From: Herbaspirillum sp. YR522
GTDB taxonomy: Bacteria > Pseudomonadota > Gammaproteobacteria > Burkholderiales > Burkholderiaceae_D
NCBI RefSeq assembly: GCF_000282575.1
Contig: NZ_AKJA01000105.1
Coordinates: 1-64,000 of the forward strand
Length of the DNA: 64,000 bases
Direction: 5' to 3'
Below the pieces are notes generated by a model. The model was not told where the DNA came from. It worked only from the letters and a program-made list of their open reading frames with translations, and ran no database searches. This document shows positions 28,991 through 37,847 of this stretch, piece after piece. Each line of letters starts with the position of its first letter. The first letter of the stretch is position 1. The position numbers and the translations under genes are program-made.

Positions 28991-29066
28991 GGGTCGTTAG
29001 CTCAGTTGGTAGAGCAGCGGACTTTTAATCCGTTGGTCGCAGGTTCGAGTCCCGCACGGCCTACCA
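28991..29066 (+). tRNA. tRNA-Lys (anticodon TTT)
   Basis: A complete 76-base cloverleaf with encoded CCA. The acceptor arms are GGGTCGT and ACGGCCT, the D arm GCTC...GAGC, the anticodon arm GCGGA-CTTTTAA-TCCGT with anticodon TTT, and the T arm GCAGG-TTCGAGT-CCCGC. Its 3' end is duplicated at 56864-56901. The lysT position after the tol-pal genes is a known type of integration site. Confidence 0.97.
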
Positions 29067-29070
29067 GAAA
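29033..29070 (+). repeat. Direct repeat, left copy (tRNA-Lys 3' end)
   Basis: These 38 bases run from inside the variable region of tRNA-Lys to four bases past its CCA. They match 56864-56901 at 37 of 38 positions, the single change being G to A in the T loop. This is the size and position expected of an attachment site for a tyrosine recombinase that targets tRNA 3' ends. Confidence 0.8.
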
Positions 29071-29098
29071 CAAGGTGTTGAAATCCAGGCACCTACAA

Positions 29099-29134
29099 GA
29101 AAGGGTTACATGTTTTCGCATGTAACCCTTTTTT
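29099..29134 (+). terminator. Terminator of tRNA-Lys
   Basis: A 12-bp stem (AAGGGTTACATG / CATGTAACCCTT) with a 6-base loop, followed by six T residues, 35 bp after the tRNA. Confidence 0.9.
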
Positions 29135-29211
29135 CATTTTTGCGATCATGTCACCCACAGGACGCCCAGATTCGCCTGCAAGGGGATACATCGGGCACAA
29201 AGGCGGCTACC

Positions 29212-30321
29212 TTACGATGCCAGGCAAGCAATTGCCGACAACGGCCCCGGCGCTGCGCCGCGAACCTCTTGCACGGCCTGGGCAGCCCGATCCAGCTCAG
29301 TCAGGGTCATCGGATCCAACGTGATGCCATCGGCACGCTCTTGCCTGCGGCGGCGTTCGGCGTCGCCCGGCAGCTGGACTTCTGCATGTCCCCGCATCAG
29401 CCCGGAGCTGCGTACCCAGTCCACGAAAGCCCCGATTTCCGTCCCGGCACTACTGCTGCCGGCCAGTGCCTTGGGGTCGAGCACCACGGCGAACATGTTG
29501 TTCCAGATCGCGAAGCGATGCTTGATCGTCTCCGGACGGATGGTGTGTCCGCCGGTGATCGCTCCAGCCAGCAATTCGCACATCACCGCCAGCGCGTAGC
29601 CCTTGTGCTCGGCGAACGAGCGCAGCGCGCCGGACGGTCCGCTTTCCGGATACATCACAGAGGGATCGTTGGTCGGCAGGCCCTCGGCATCAAGCAGGCA
29701 TCCGGGTGGCACCTCCACGCCCTTGTTCTTGGCGACGCGTACCTTGCCCAGCGCGATGTTGCTGGTGGCGAAGTCGAGCACGATGGGTGGTGCGCCTGCT
29801 ACCGGCAGGCCGATCGTGAAGGGGTTGGTGCCAAAGCGTGCCTGCGTACCGCCGTGCGGTGCCACGATCGGTCGGGTCACCACGTTGACGAAGTGGATCG
29901 CGATCAAGCCGGCCTGGCAAGCCTGCTCCGCCCAATGGCCGATGCGGCCAAGATGGTGGGAGTGGCGCAGGCCCATGACGCACACGCCGTGAGTCCTTGC
30001 GCGCTCGATCGCCAGTGCCATCGAGGCCGCACCAAGCGCCTGCCCCATGCCGCCGTTGCCATCAAGACTGAGCATGGTGCCGCAATCCTGCAACACCACG
30101 GGCTGCTGGTTCAGGCGGATTTCGCCTTGCTGCCAGGATTTGACGTAAAGCGGCACCATGCCGACGCCGTGCGAGTCGTGCCCGCTCAGGTTGGCGGCGA
30201 CCAAATGATCGGCGATCAATGTTGCTTCGCGCTCGTCGGAGCCGATGGCGCGCCACAGATCGCACAACCAGCTGTGCATTGCCTGCGGAGAAATCTTATA
30301 TGTACTCATGTCAGTCTTCAT
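29212..30321 (-). CDS. Ldh-family (malate/L-lactate/ureidoglycolate-type) NAD(P)-dependent dehydrogenase
   Basis: A 369-residue oxidoreductase of the type-2 malate/lactate dehydrogenase family, which reduces 2-oxo acids or oxidises 2-hydroxy acids without a Rossmann fold. The marker GHDSHGVGMVPLYV lies near residue 48 and the catalytic histidine region RHSHHLGRIGHWAEQA near 118. A later segment (FGTNPFTIGLPV) contributes to cofactor binding. Members include malate, L-lactate, sulfolactate, ureidoglycolate and delta-1-piperideine-2-carboxylate enzymes, so the substrate stays open. ATG at 30321 or four codons later is possible. It is the last gene of a five-gene set with an ArgE-like hydrolase, DUF1028, RidA and a monooxygenase. 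Confidence 0.82.
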   Translation of the reverse strand: MKTDMSTYKISPQAMHSWLCDLWRAIGSDEREATLIADHLVAANLSGHDSHGVGMVPLYVKSWQQGEIRLNQQPVVLQDCGTMLSLDGNGGMGQALGAASMALAIERARTHGVCVMGLRHSHHLGRIGHWAEQACQAGLIAIHFVNVVTRPIVAPHGGTQARFGTNPFTIGLPVAGAPPIVLDFATSNIALGKVRVAKNKGVEVPPGCLLDAEGLPTNDPSVMYPESGPSGALRSFAEHKGYALAVMCELLAGAITGGHTIRPETIKHRFAIWNNMFAVVLDPKALAGSSSAGTEIGAFVDWVRSSGLMRGHAEVQLPGDAERRRRQERADGITLDPMTLTELDRAAQAVQEVRGAAPGPLSAIACLAS

Positions 30322-30395
30322 TTCGATAAATAATAAAAATACCCCTGATGCCGGCGCTCCTGCATAACGTCATTCTTGCGATCATGCGTGCCGTG

Positions 30396-31562
30396 TCATG
30401 GCAGTGCGCCGCACAAGGCATCGGCCAATTTGACCAGCATGGCATCGCAGCGCTCCAGCTGTTCCAGCGTGACGTACTCGTCCGGCTTGTGGCCCTGGTC
30501 CATGCTGCCCGGACCGCACACCACGGTCGGTATGCCCGCCTCGGTATACAGACCGCCCTCGGTGCCAAAGGCCACCGTGCCGAAATCGTCCGATCCCGCA
30601 ATCGCGGCCAGCAAACGGGCGGCATCGCTGTCGCGCGCCGTCGCCAGCCCGGGGTAGGCGTTGAGCTCCTGCAGCCGGATGTCGGTATCTCCCTGTACCG
30701 CGCGCATGCGCGGCAGCAGTTCAGCGGTGGCGTAATCCTGCAAGCGGCTGACCACCTCGCCTGCGTCGTCGCCTGGGATCGAGCGCACTTCAAAATCGAA
30801 CTCGCACTCGGCCGGGACGATGTTCAATGCGCGTCCGCCCCTGATCAATCCGGTCTGCACCGTGGAGAACGGCGGATCGAAACGCGCATCGCGGCGTGCC
30901 GGATCGGCCAGCGCCTCGCCGATCTCTTCCAGCCGCCCGACCAGCTTGGCCGCGGCATGGATGGCGTTGACCCCGTACGGGGCGTAGGCCGAATGACAGG
31001 CGGCGCCCTTGACGTGGCAGCGCATGGCCAGCTTTCCCTTGTGGCCCAGCACCGGCTTCATCCCGGTCGGCTCGCCGATCAGGCACAGCAGGGGGCGGAA
31101 CGCACGCTTGCGGATCTCGGCCAGCATGGGCCGCACGCCCAGGCAACCCACTTCCTCATCGTAAGAAAACGCCAGGTGGACGGGATGTTGCAAGTCGCGT
31201 GCCCGCAACAGCGGCACCGCCGCCAGCACGCAGGCCAGGAAGCCTTTCATGTCGGCCGCACCGCGCCCGTACAGGCGGCCGTTCGCCTCGCTGGCCTGGA
31301 ACGGATCGACGCTCCAGGCCTGGCCGTCGACCGGAACCACATCGGTATGTCCGGACAGGATCACGCCCGGCCGGTCCGCCGGCCCGATAGTGGCAAACAG
31401 GTTGGCCTTGGTGCGTGCCTCGTTGTAGTACACCTCGCACTCGACGCCGAGCTCCTCGAGGTAAGAGGCCACGAAGGAGATCAGCGCCAGGTTGGAGTCG
31501 CCGCTGACGGTGGCGAAGCCGATCAGCTTGGCCGCCAATGCACGGCTCGATGTTTCACTCAT
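30396..31562 (-). CDS. M20 metallohydrolase, acetylornithine deacetylase (ArgE)-like
   Basis: A 388-residue zinc-dependent amidohydrolase of the M20 family with all metal and catalytic motifs intact: SGHTDVVPVDG, GRGAADMKGFLA, DEEVGCLG, the GEPTGM glutamate and, at the C-terminus, GPGSMDQGHKPDEYV. Closest in form to ArgE, which removes the acetyl group from N-acetylornithine. In this catabolic setting it more likely cleaves another N-acyl or amide bond. The ATG at 31560-31562 overlaps the end of the DUF1028 gene by eight bases, so the two are coupled. Confidence 0.85.
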   Translation of the reverse strand: MSETSSRALAAKLIGFATVSGDSNLALISFVASYLEELGVECEVYYNEARTKANLFATIGPADRPGVILSGHTDVVPVDGQAWSVDPFQASEANGRLYGRGAADMKGFLACVLAAVPLLRARDLQHPVHLAFSYDEEVGCLGVRPMLAEIRKRAFRPLLCLIGEPTGMKPVLGHKGKLAMRCHVKGAACHSAYAPYGVNAIHAAAKLVGRLEEIGEALADPARRDARFDPPFSTVQTGLIRGGRALNIVPAECEFDFEVRSIPGDDAGEVVSRLQDYATAELLPRMRAVQGDTDIRLQELNAYPGLATARDSDAARLLAAIAGSDDFGTVAFGTEGGLYTEAGIPTVVCGPGSMDQGHKPDEYVTLEQLERCDAMLVKLADALCGALP

Positions 31563-32232
31563 CACCGGGCACTCCATAATTGGGTGCCGCCAGCGGATCG
31601 CGCGCGCGCGTGACGTAATCCTGCATCTGCGGCTCATAGCGCTTCCACAGCGCCTCCAGTTCCGCGATGGGATCGCCTTCGGTCCAGTCGACGCGCAAGT
31701 CGACCAACGGCCACACCTCGGTGCCGGCGATCTTGAGCGCGGCCGAATGAACCGGCCCGGCCTCGCCGCCGGCCTTGAGCGCAATATGCATCGCATGCAG
31801 CAAGCGTTGCGCGAGGCTGCCGCCCGACTGCTCGAAGGCCCACACCATGGCCTCGATCACCTTACGGTCGGCCAGCAGGTTGCCAGCCCCCACGCACTGA
31901 TCGCCGGCGATGGCATTGTTCAGGCCAAGGGCCTCCTTGCCGGTGAACAGGGCTGTCCGCCCCTGCCTGTCGATCACCGTCACCTGCCGGTACGCGCTGA
32001 ATTCGCGGCGCGCCAGCGCCTGCTGCAAGGCCGCTTCCGGCGCCAGGTTGCGCGACTCCAGCAGATCCAGGATCTCCGGCCCCAGGGCCGGCAGGGTGAC
32101 GTTCTGCGTGGCCACCGCGCCGACACCAGCGCGTACCCAGGGACATCGCGCGCCAACCGAGATGCTGGACGAACTGATCGCGATGCCGAGCTGCCCGGTG
32201 TCACGGCAGCGTCCGACGATGGAGAAGGTCAT
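31555..32232 (-). CDS. DUF1028 Ntn-hydrolase-like protein (copy 1)
   Basis: A 225-residue protein of the DUF1028 family, which has an Ntn-hydrolase-like fold. It begins MTFSIVGRC; methionine removal would expose Thr2 as a possible N-terminal nucleophile, the rule in Ntn-hydrolases. Further family features are GIAISSSSISVGARCPW and VGAVATQNVTLP, and a conserved middle GNLLADRKVIEAM. No reaction is firmly established for the family. It is sandwiched between RidA and an ArgE-like hydrolase, and a second copy lies at 49484-50176 in another block, implying a recurrent role in these pathways. Confidence 0.82.
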   Translation of the reverse strand: MTFSIVGRCRDTGQLGIAISSSSISVGARCPWVRAGVGAVATQNVTLPALGPEILDLLESRNLAPEAALQQALARREFSAYRQVTVIDRQGRTALFTGKEALGLNNAIAGDQCVGAGNLLADRKVIEAMVWAFEQSGGSLAQRLLHAMHIALKAGGEAGPVHSAALKIAGTEVWPLVDLRVDWTEGDPIAELEALWKRYEPQMQDYVTRARDPLAAPNYGVPGDE

Positions 32233-32242
32233 GTGCTGCTCC

Positions 32243-32674
32243 TCAGGCCGGTGCCGGCGTCCAGTTGTCGGGGATGACGGCGATCACGTCGATCTCCATC
32301 AGCCATTGCGGCTGGCCGAGGGCGCTGATGCACAAGCCGGTGGAAATCGGATACACGCCCTTGAGCCACTTGCCCACTTCCTGGTAGACCGGCTCGCGAT
32401 AGCGCGGATCGATGATGTAGGTGGTGGTCTTGACGATGTGGGTCAGGTCGCTGCCGGCTTCTTCCAGCAGCTGCTTCACGTTCTTCATGGCCTGCTCGGC
32501 CTGGGCCTGCGGATCGCCGAGGCCGACCAGGTTGCCCTCGAAGTCGGTACCGATCTGGCCGCGCACATACACCGTATTGCCGGCGCGCACCGCCTGGCAC
32601 AGGTCATTGTCGAGCGACTGGTTGGGATAGGTGTCCTTGGTGTTGAACATGCGGATGCGTTGATGGGTCGGCAT
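32243..32674 (-). CDS. RidA/YjgF-family protein
   Basis: A 143-residue protein of the RidA/YER057c/UK114 family. Members hydrolyse reactive enamine/imine intermediates to ketones or, in pathway-specific versions, act on aminoacrylate-like species. Family landmarks are VYVRGQIGTD, AEQAMKNVKQLLEEAGSDL and TTTYIIDPRYREPVYQEV. The canonical arginine of RidA near IDPRYR is present. Two adjacent ATG codons exist; the second is better spaced from AGGAG. It starts over the stop of the upstream monooxygenase gene, so the two products may act in sequence (amine oxidation, then imine hydrolysis). Confidence 0.85.
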   Translation of the reverse strand: MPTHQRIRMFNTKDTYPNQSLDNDLCQAVRAGNTVYVRGQIGTDFEGNLVGLGDPQAQAEQAMKNVKQLLEEAGSDLTHIVKTTTYIIDPRYREPVYQEVGKWLKGVYPISTGLCISALGQPQWLMEIDVIAVIPDNWTPAPA

Positions 32675-34023
32675 CATTTCACTCCTGCGAGCTGGTTGCT
32701 GGAACACGCCGCTGCCGGCGCGCTGCTGTCGGTCCTTCCCGCATCCACCGGCCGGCCCTGGCGGGCGCGCAGCGATGCGTCGTAGTCGAGGTACTTGCGC
32801 TGGTTCACGATGTGGTCCACCACATGCTTGGCGTCGTGCCACACGCCCCAGATGAACGAGGAACCGCGCCGCGACAACCACGGCAGGCCCAGGAAGTAGA
32901 TCCCCGGCTCCTTGGCCACGCCGCGCTGGTGCTGCGGCTTGCCCTGGTCGTTGAAGGCATCCACCTCCAGCCATCCGTAATCGACCGCGTAGCCGGTAGC
33001 CCAGATGATGGTCTTGATATCGGCCGCAGCCAGGTCCAGCGATGCGATCGGATTGGTGACGCATTCCGGGTCGGGCAGGATGCGGCGCGCTTGTGGATCG
33101 TCCGGCAGGTCGATGCCGTTGCGCTCGGCATAGGCATCGGCGGCATCGAGCATCGCCATCAGGCTCTGATCGCCGCGCGCCAGGTTGGCGGCCAGGTCAT
33201 CGGCGAAGCTGACGACGCCGTCCTTGAACGACCTGGTCAGCCCTACCAGCTGCATGCCGCGATGGGCCAGCTTGCGGAAGTCGATCGCCTGGCCGCCGTG
33301 GGCGCCGCTCACCGCGATCGTTACGTGCTCGCGCCCGGGAACCGCGATTTCCTTTTCCCACTCGCCGAGCACGCCCAGCCACCAGCAGAAATCGCGGCCG
33401 CGATAAGCCCGCGGCGGACGGTCGTGCGCGCCCACGGACAGATAGACGCCACGGCCGGCGCGCTGCAGCTCATCGGCGATCTGCACGCCGGAGGAACCCG
33501 CGCCGACCACCAGCACGGCGCCCGCGGGCAATTGCGCCGGATTCTTGTAATGGGCCGAATGCAGTTGCAGCGGGCTGTCGCCCTTGGGCGCGATCGACGG
33601 GATCACAGGCCGCTGGAACGCGCCGGTGGCCACCACCACGCGCCGTGCATGAAAGTCGCCGGCCGAGGTCCGCACCAGAAAACCGGGCTGGCCCTCGCGG
33701 CGTTGCACGCGCTTGACGTCGACACCGGTGCGGATCGGCGCATTGAAGCGCTTGGCATAGGCGACGAAGTAATCGGCCACCGCTTCCTTGCCGGGGAAGC
33801 CATCCGGATCGATGTCGAACTCCATGCCCGGGAAGCGGTCATGCCAGGCCGGCCCGTTGGCCACCAGGGAATCCCAGCGGCAGGAGCGCCACCGCTCGGC
33901 GATCCGGTCGCGTTCCAGCACCACGTGCGGAACGTTCTGCCTGCTCAGATGCTCGCTCGCGGCGACACCTGCCTGGCCCGCGCCGATCACCAGCGTATCA
34001 ATTGACTCTATGTGCGCAGACAT
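32674..34023 (-). CDS. FMO-like flavin-dependent monooxygenase
   Basis: A 449-residue FAD/NADPH oxidoreductase. The FAD-binding motif GAGQAGVAASEHLSR is at residue 12, the NADPH-binding GAGSSGVQIADEL near 165, and WATGYAVDYGWL near 320 is the ATG-type motif of this group. The closest general class is the flavin-containing monooxygenase/CzcO-like family, which hydroxylates amines, sulfides or ketones. AAGGAGG precedes the ATG at 34021-34023. It is the first gene of the operon running to 29212 and is divergent from a LysR regulator, which probably controls it. The substrate is unknown. Confidence 0.83.
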   Translation of the reverse strand: MSAHIESIDTLVIGAGQAGVAASEHLSRQNVPHVVLERDRIAERWRSCRWDSLVANGPAWHDRFPGMEFDIDPDGFPGKEAVADYFVAYAKRFNAPIRTGVDVKRVQRREGQPGFLVRTSAGDFHARRVVVATGAFQRPVIPSIAPKGDSPLQLHSAHYKNPAQLPAGAVLVVGAGSSGVQIADELQRAGRGVYLSVGAHDRPPRAYRGRDFCWWLGVLGEWEKEIAVPGREHVTIAVSGAHGGQAIDFRKLAHRGMQLVGLTRSFKDGVVSFADDLAANLARGDQSLMAMLDAADAYAERNGIDLPDDPQARRILPDPECVTNPIASLDLAAADIKTIIWATGYAVDYGWLEVDAFNDQGKPQHQRGVAKEPGIYFLGLPWLSRRGSSFIWGVWHDAKHVVDHIVNQRKYLDYDASLRARQGRPVDAGRTDSSAPAAACSSNQLAGVK

Positions 34024-34143
34024 GGCTGCCTCCTTTAAAAAATATCCCCGAAACATCCCGCACGCATCACCGATCGGATACGCCGGAATCTGTCCTTCCC
34101 AAATCGCAGGCGCGCAAAGGCCCCTGCCGCTACCAAAGCAATT

Positions 34144-34155
34144 TCTTATGTAAGA
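34144..34155. promoter_or_regulatory. Candidate LysR-regulator binding site
   Basis: TCTTA-TG-TAAGA, a perfect 12-base palindrome that, with the T before it, fits the T-N11-A form of LysR boxes. It lies in the divergent gap, 79 bp before lysR and about 120 bp before the monooxygenase start. Confidence 0.45.
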
Positions 34156-34233
34156 TACGATTTCAATTCATTCAGGCTATGCGCAGCGCCTGCATCGCAG
34201 GCCCGCCGCATCGCCGCCACCGCCGGGACCGAC

Positions 34234-35151
34234 ATGAATCCACTGCACTACTCGCTGCGCCAGCTGCGCTATTTCGTGGTGACCGCGGAAGAACTGTCCT
34301 TCACCGCCGCGGCCAAGCGCCTGCATATCTCGCAGCCGTCGATCTCGACCGCGCTGGCCGACCTCGAAGCCGCGTTCGGCGTGCAGCTGTTCATCCGCCA
34401 CCACGCCAGCGGGCTGTCGCTGACCCAGTCCGGGCGCGACCTGCTGGGCAGTGCGCGCAACCTGCTCAAGAGCGCCGAGGAGCTGCAGCTGGCCGCCACC
34501 GAACTGGACGAAGGCATGTCCGGCTCGATCTCGCTGGGTTGCATGGTGTCGCTGGCGCCGCCGCTCATGCCCGGCATCATCAGCCGCTTCGTCGCCGAGC
34601 ACGCCGCGATCTCGTTCCAGACTACCGAAGCCCACCAGGACACCCTACTGGAAGGCCTGCACGACGGCTCGCTGGACATCGCCCTGACATACAACCTCGA
34701 TATCGACGACGACATCAGCTTCACGCCGCTGGTCTCATTGCCGCCCTATGCCATTCTTCCCAAGACCCACCGCCTGGCCGGTGCGCGCCGGGTGTCGTTG
34801 GCGCAGTTGCTCGGCGAACCCTACGTGATGCTCGACCTGCCGCACAGCCGTGAGTACTTCTCTTCCCTGTTCGACGCCGTCGGCGAGCGCCCGGTGACCG
34901 CATTCCGCTCCTCGCAACCCGAGGTGGTGCGCGGTATGGTCGCCAGCGGCCTGGGCTTCAGCATCCTCAATTTTCCGCTGAAGTCCACCCGCACCGTCGG
35001 TGGCGAGGAATTCGTCGTCAAGCGCTTCAAGGAGGACGTCAAGGCGACCACCCTGGGCATCGCGCAATCGGCTGCGATGAAACCGCGCCAGGTGGTACAC
35101 CGTTTCGCCGCCTTCTGCGAAACCTACATCCGCAAGCTGCGCATCGGCTGA
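34234..35151 (+). CDS. LysR-family transcriptional regulator
   Basis: A 305-residue regulator with the N-terminal winged helix-turn-helix (LRQLRYFVVTAEELSFTAAA, then LHISQPSISTALADLEAAFG) and a periplasmic-binding-like effector domain. It is divergent from the monooxygenase/RidA/DUF1028/ArgE-like/Ldh operon, the standard arrangement for a LysR activator controlling its neighbour and itself. The effector is probably a pathway compound; nothing in the sequence identifies it. Confidence 0.88.
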   Translation: MNPLHYSLRQLRYFVVTAEELSFTAAAKRLHISQPSISTALADLEAAFGVQLFIRHHASGLSLTQSGRDLLGSARNLLKSAEELQLAATELDEGMSGSISLGCMVSLAPPLMPGIISRFVAEHAAISFQTTEAHQDTLLEGLHDGSLDIALTYNLDIDDDISFTPLVSLPPYAILPKTHRLAGARRVSLAQLLGEPYVMLDLPHSREYFSSLFDAVGERPVTAFRSSQPEVVRGMVASGLGFSILNFPLKSTRTVGGEEFVVKRFKEDVKATTLGIAQSAAMKPRQVVHRFAAFCETYIRKLRIG

Positions 35152-35183
35152 GCGGCTCGAGCGGCTGCGGCCTCACATGCCCG

Positions 35184-36101
35184 TCAATAGCCCAGCTCGG
35201 AACGCACCTCGTTGTTCAACGGCAGCCCGCCGTTGAGCCGCCGCACGTTGTCGATGATCTGCGCCGCGACGACGTCGGCATCCGAGATCGCCGCGACGTG
35301 CGGCGTCACGATGATCTTGTCGTGCGACCACAGCGGGTCATCCACCGGCAGCGGCTCCACCGGGAACACATCCAGCAAGGCCCCGCCCAACACCCCCTGG
35401 TCCAGCGCGTCGACCAGATCGCCGGCACGCAGCTGCTCGCCGCGCCCGACATGGATCAGGTAGGCGCCCGGCGCCAGCTTGCGGTACAGATCGCGCGACA
35501 GGATATGCCGCGTCGTCGACGTCAGCGGCAGCAGGCACACCAGCACACTGGTGCCATCCAGGAAGGCAGCCAGCTCATCCTCGCCGTAGCCCGTCACGCC
35601 ATCGATCTCGCTGCGGCGACGCGACCACCCGCGCACCGTGAAGCCCATCGGCGCGAGCAAGCCGGCAACGGTCTTGCCCATCAGGCCCATGCCCATGATG
35701 CCGACCACGGTCTTGGCGGCGTTCCCTGTCGGCACGCGTGCCCAGACCTTTGCTTTCTGCTGGGCGCGCATGACGTCGAATTCGCGATACGCATTGAGCA
35801 CACCCCAGACCACGTACTGCGCCATGCTCTGCGCCTGCTCGACGTCGACGATGCGGCAGATTCGCGCCCAGTGCCGCTGCGCCGAGGCAATGATGTGATC
35901 GGCCCCGGCGCCGACACTGTGGATCAGCCGCAGGCCCGGCATGGCGTCGTAGCTGCCGACCGCCGGCGCCCAGCTCACGGCCACTTCGGCCGACGCCGCG
36001 GCGGGATCGCCAAGGGCACAGATGTCGAACTCGGGAGCGATCCTCTTGATGGCCTGTGCATATTTCACTGCGGCTCTGTCGGTATATACGATGGTTGTCA
36101 T
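35184..36101 (-). CDS. D-2-hydroxyacid dehydrogenase, GhrA-like glyoxylate/hydroxypyruvate reductase
   Basis: A 305-residue NAD(P)-dependent enzyme. The Rossmann motif GIMGMGLMGKTVAG lies near residue 140. The catalytic triad of the family is visible as the Arg in VCLLPLTSTTRH/HVGRGEQL regions, a Glu in FPVEPLP and the His in VTPHVAA. Length matches the short GhrA subgroup, which reduces glyoxylate and hydroxypyruvate. It is the last gene of the block B operon. Aminopolycarboxylate-type monooxygenases release glyoxylate, so a glyoxylate reductase would fit beside the NtaA-like enzyme (inference). The ATG at 36101 gives the family length. Confidence 0.82.
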   Translation of the reverse strand: MTTIVYTDRAAVKYAQAIKRIAPEFDICALGDPAAASAEVAVSWAPAVGSYDAMPGLRLIHSVGAGADHIIASAQRHWARICRIVDVEQAQSMAQYVVWGVLNAYREFDVMRAQQKAKVWARVPTGNAAKTVVGIMGMGLMGKTVAGLLAPMGFTVRGWSRRRSEIDGVTGYGEDELAAFLDGTSVLVCLLPLTSTTRHILSRDLYRKLAPGAYLIHVGRGEQLRAGDLVDALDQGVLGGALLDVFPVEPLPVDDPLWSHDKIIVTPHVAAISDADVVAAQIIDNVRRLNGGLPLNNEVRSELGY

Positions 36102-36138
36102 ATGTCGTTCGGTCTTCCAGAAAAGATCTGTTGCGTCC

Positions 36139-37248
36139 TCAGGACATCGCCGCCTCGGTGAACGCGGCCTTGCCCGGCATCGCGCCGCCGCGCAAGGTGC
36201 CGCCACGGCTGTCGCCCCATTGCGTCGCATGTCCCGGCGGCAGGGCGCGGCTGAACGCGGTGGCCAGCCAGATCCGGGTCAGCACGCGGCGCGCGCCGCT
36301 GGAGACGTCATCCACGAAGGCGGTGCGTCCGTGGTAGGTCACATGCTGGTTCATGAACTGCATCTCGCCGGCGGCGAACGGCAGCTGCAGGTGCAGTTCT
36401 TCCGCGACTTCGTTGAGCAGGTCCAAGGCCTCGTTCTGCGCGGCGGTGAGACGCGGCACGGTCGGCACTTCCTGGGCCTGCTCGATGTAGGTGCGCGAAT
36501 ACTGGCTGGTGAACTTGCCATCCGGTCCGCGCGCAAACACCGGCATCGCAAACACATTATCCGAACGCTCGCCTTCCTCGTCGGTGGGACGCATGCGCCA
36601 GTACGGCTGATACAGCTCGCGCAGCAGGTCCGGACGGCGACGGCCGATCTCGTTGTGGATCGCCACGCTGGAGGCGATCTTGGAATGGCCGCCGTCGATG
36701 CCGTTGCTGCTGCACATCAGGCACAGCAAATCGACCTTGTCGGTGTGAAAACGCAATGCGCCGCGCGAGCGGGCGATGGTGCGGGCGGTCTTCACCGGGC
36801 CGGGGCCACCATAGGTCAAGTCCTTGCCACCGGTGGTGTCCTGCACGTAGCCGACGATTTCGCCGGCCGCGGTCTGGTAGACCGGCGTGCCGAGATTGGC
36901 GCACAGGCCCCAGAAGATGCGCTTCTGGTCGTCCTCGTCGATCTCGTCGACCGGCAGGCCGCCGAGGCGCACCATCCCGCGCCCGTCTTCCAGCTGCGCC
37001 GCCATCCAGGCCAGTACTTGCTTCAACTCGTGGATATTGAATCGCTCCGCGTGAAAACCTTCGATCGCCCCGCCCGCGCTGCGCTGTTGGCGCGCCGCGC
37101 GCACCAGGGCATCGATCTCGGTGCGGGTCAGCTGGCGGCGCCAGGCGCCGTCGGCCAGCATCTCCTTGCCGTTCCAGCAGCAAGGGCCGGCAATGGGCTG
37201 CAGCATCGATTGGTCGAACTTCCATTCCATCCTGCTTGCCTCGTTCAT
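36139..37248 (-). CDS. TauD/TfdA-like Fe(II)/2-oxoglutarate dioxygenase
   Basis: A 369-residue protein with the TauD-type jelly-roll motifs. The metal-binding HxD is in LRFHTDKVDLLCLM near residue 155, and the distal histidine with an arginine for 2-oxoglutarate is in NQHVTYHGRTAF and ARRVLTRIWL near 310-340. Members hydroxylate or oxidatively cleave taurine, 2,4-D, carnitine-like and other small acids. GAGGAGGAC before the ATG at 37246-37248 fixes the start. It is co-directional with a flavin reductase and an aldolase, suggesting a second oxidation in the same pathway. Confidence 0.82.
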   Translation of the reverse strand: MNEASRMEWKFDQSMLQPIAGPCCWNGKEMLADGAWRRQLTRTEIDALVRAARQQRSAGGAIEGFHAERFNIHELKQVLAWMAAQLEDGRGMVRLGGLPVDEIDEDDQKRIFWGLCANLGTPVYQTAAGEIVGYVQDTTGGKDLTYGGPGPVKTARTIARSRGALRFHTDKVDLLCLMCSSNGIDGGHSKIASSVAIHNEIGRRRPDLLRELYQPYWRMRPTDEEGERSDNVFAMPVFARGPDGKFTSQYSRTYIEQAQEVPTVPRLTAAQNEALDLLNEVAEELHLQLPFAAGEMQFMNQHVTYHGRTAFVDDVSSGARRVLTRIWLATAFSRALPPGHATQWGDSRGGTLRGGAMPGKAAFTEAAMS

Positions 37249-37322
37249 GTTGTCCTCCTCTTGTCCGGTTCCTGTTCTCAACGCCGCCACGGGGCTGGAT
37301 TCCCGCCCCCTGCCGCGTGCTG

Positions 37323-37847
37323 TTACAGCGGGTGGTACTGGCGGTTGTAGTAGATCAGGCAGCTGTCCATGTCGTTGTCTTCGATCCGCGCGACTTCGCA
37401 GACCAGGATGTCGTGGGTGCCCACCGTCACCCGGTCGGTGATCCGGCAATCGAGCCACAGCGCCGCGCCCTGCAGGGCCGGTGCGCAACCGTCGCGCTCT
37501 ATCCACTGGCCGTGCGTGAACCGCTCGGCCATGGTCGACTTGCCGGAGAACACCGACGACATGAGCTGCTGGTTGGCGCTCAGGGTATTGATGCACACCA
37601 CGCCGTTGCCGACGGTGGCGGCATGGGCCGACGACGCGCGGTTCAGGCAGACCAGCACCGTCGGCGGCGTATCGGTCACGCTGCAGACGGCGGAGGCCGA
37701 GAAGCCGGCGCGGCCATGCGGACCGTCGGTGGTCACTACGTGAACCGCCGCGCCCAGTTGCGCCATGGCATCCCGGAAGTCCTGTTGTGTCGCGTTCGTC
37801 CTCGCCGACAGGGCCTGGTGAGTGGTGACGTGGGTCTTAGTCAGCAT
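37323..37847 (-). CDS. Flavin reductase (NtaB/HpaC/RutF type), copy 1
   Basis: A 174-residue flavin:NAD(P)H reductase domain protein that supplies free reduced flavin to a partner monooxygenase. Recognisable segments are VHVVTTDGPHGRAGFSASAV, PPTVLVCLNRAS and NTLSANQQ. The likely partner is the NtaA-like monooxygenase at 40433-41782 in the same operon. It overlaps the aldolase gene by 11 bases. A paralogue lies at 50173-50727 in block C. Confidence 0.87.
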   Translation of the reverse strand: MLTKTHVTTHQALSARTNATQQDFRDAMAQLGAAVHVVTTDGPHGRAGFSASAVCSVTDTPPTVLVCLNRASSAHAATVGNGVVCINTLSANQQLMSSVFSGKSTMAERFTHGQWIERDGCAPALQGAALWLDCRITDRVTVGTHDILVCEVARIEDNDMDSCLIYYNRQYHPL

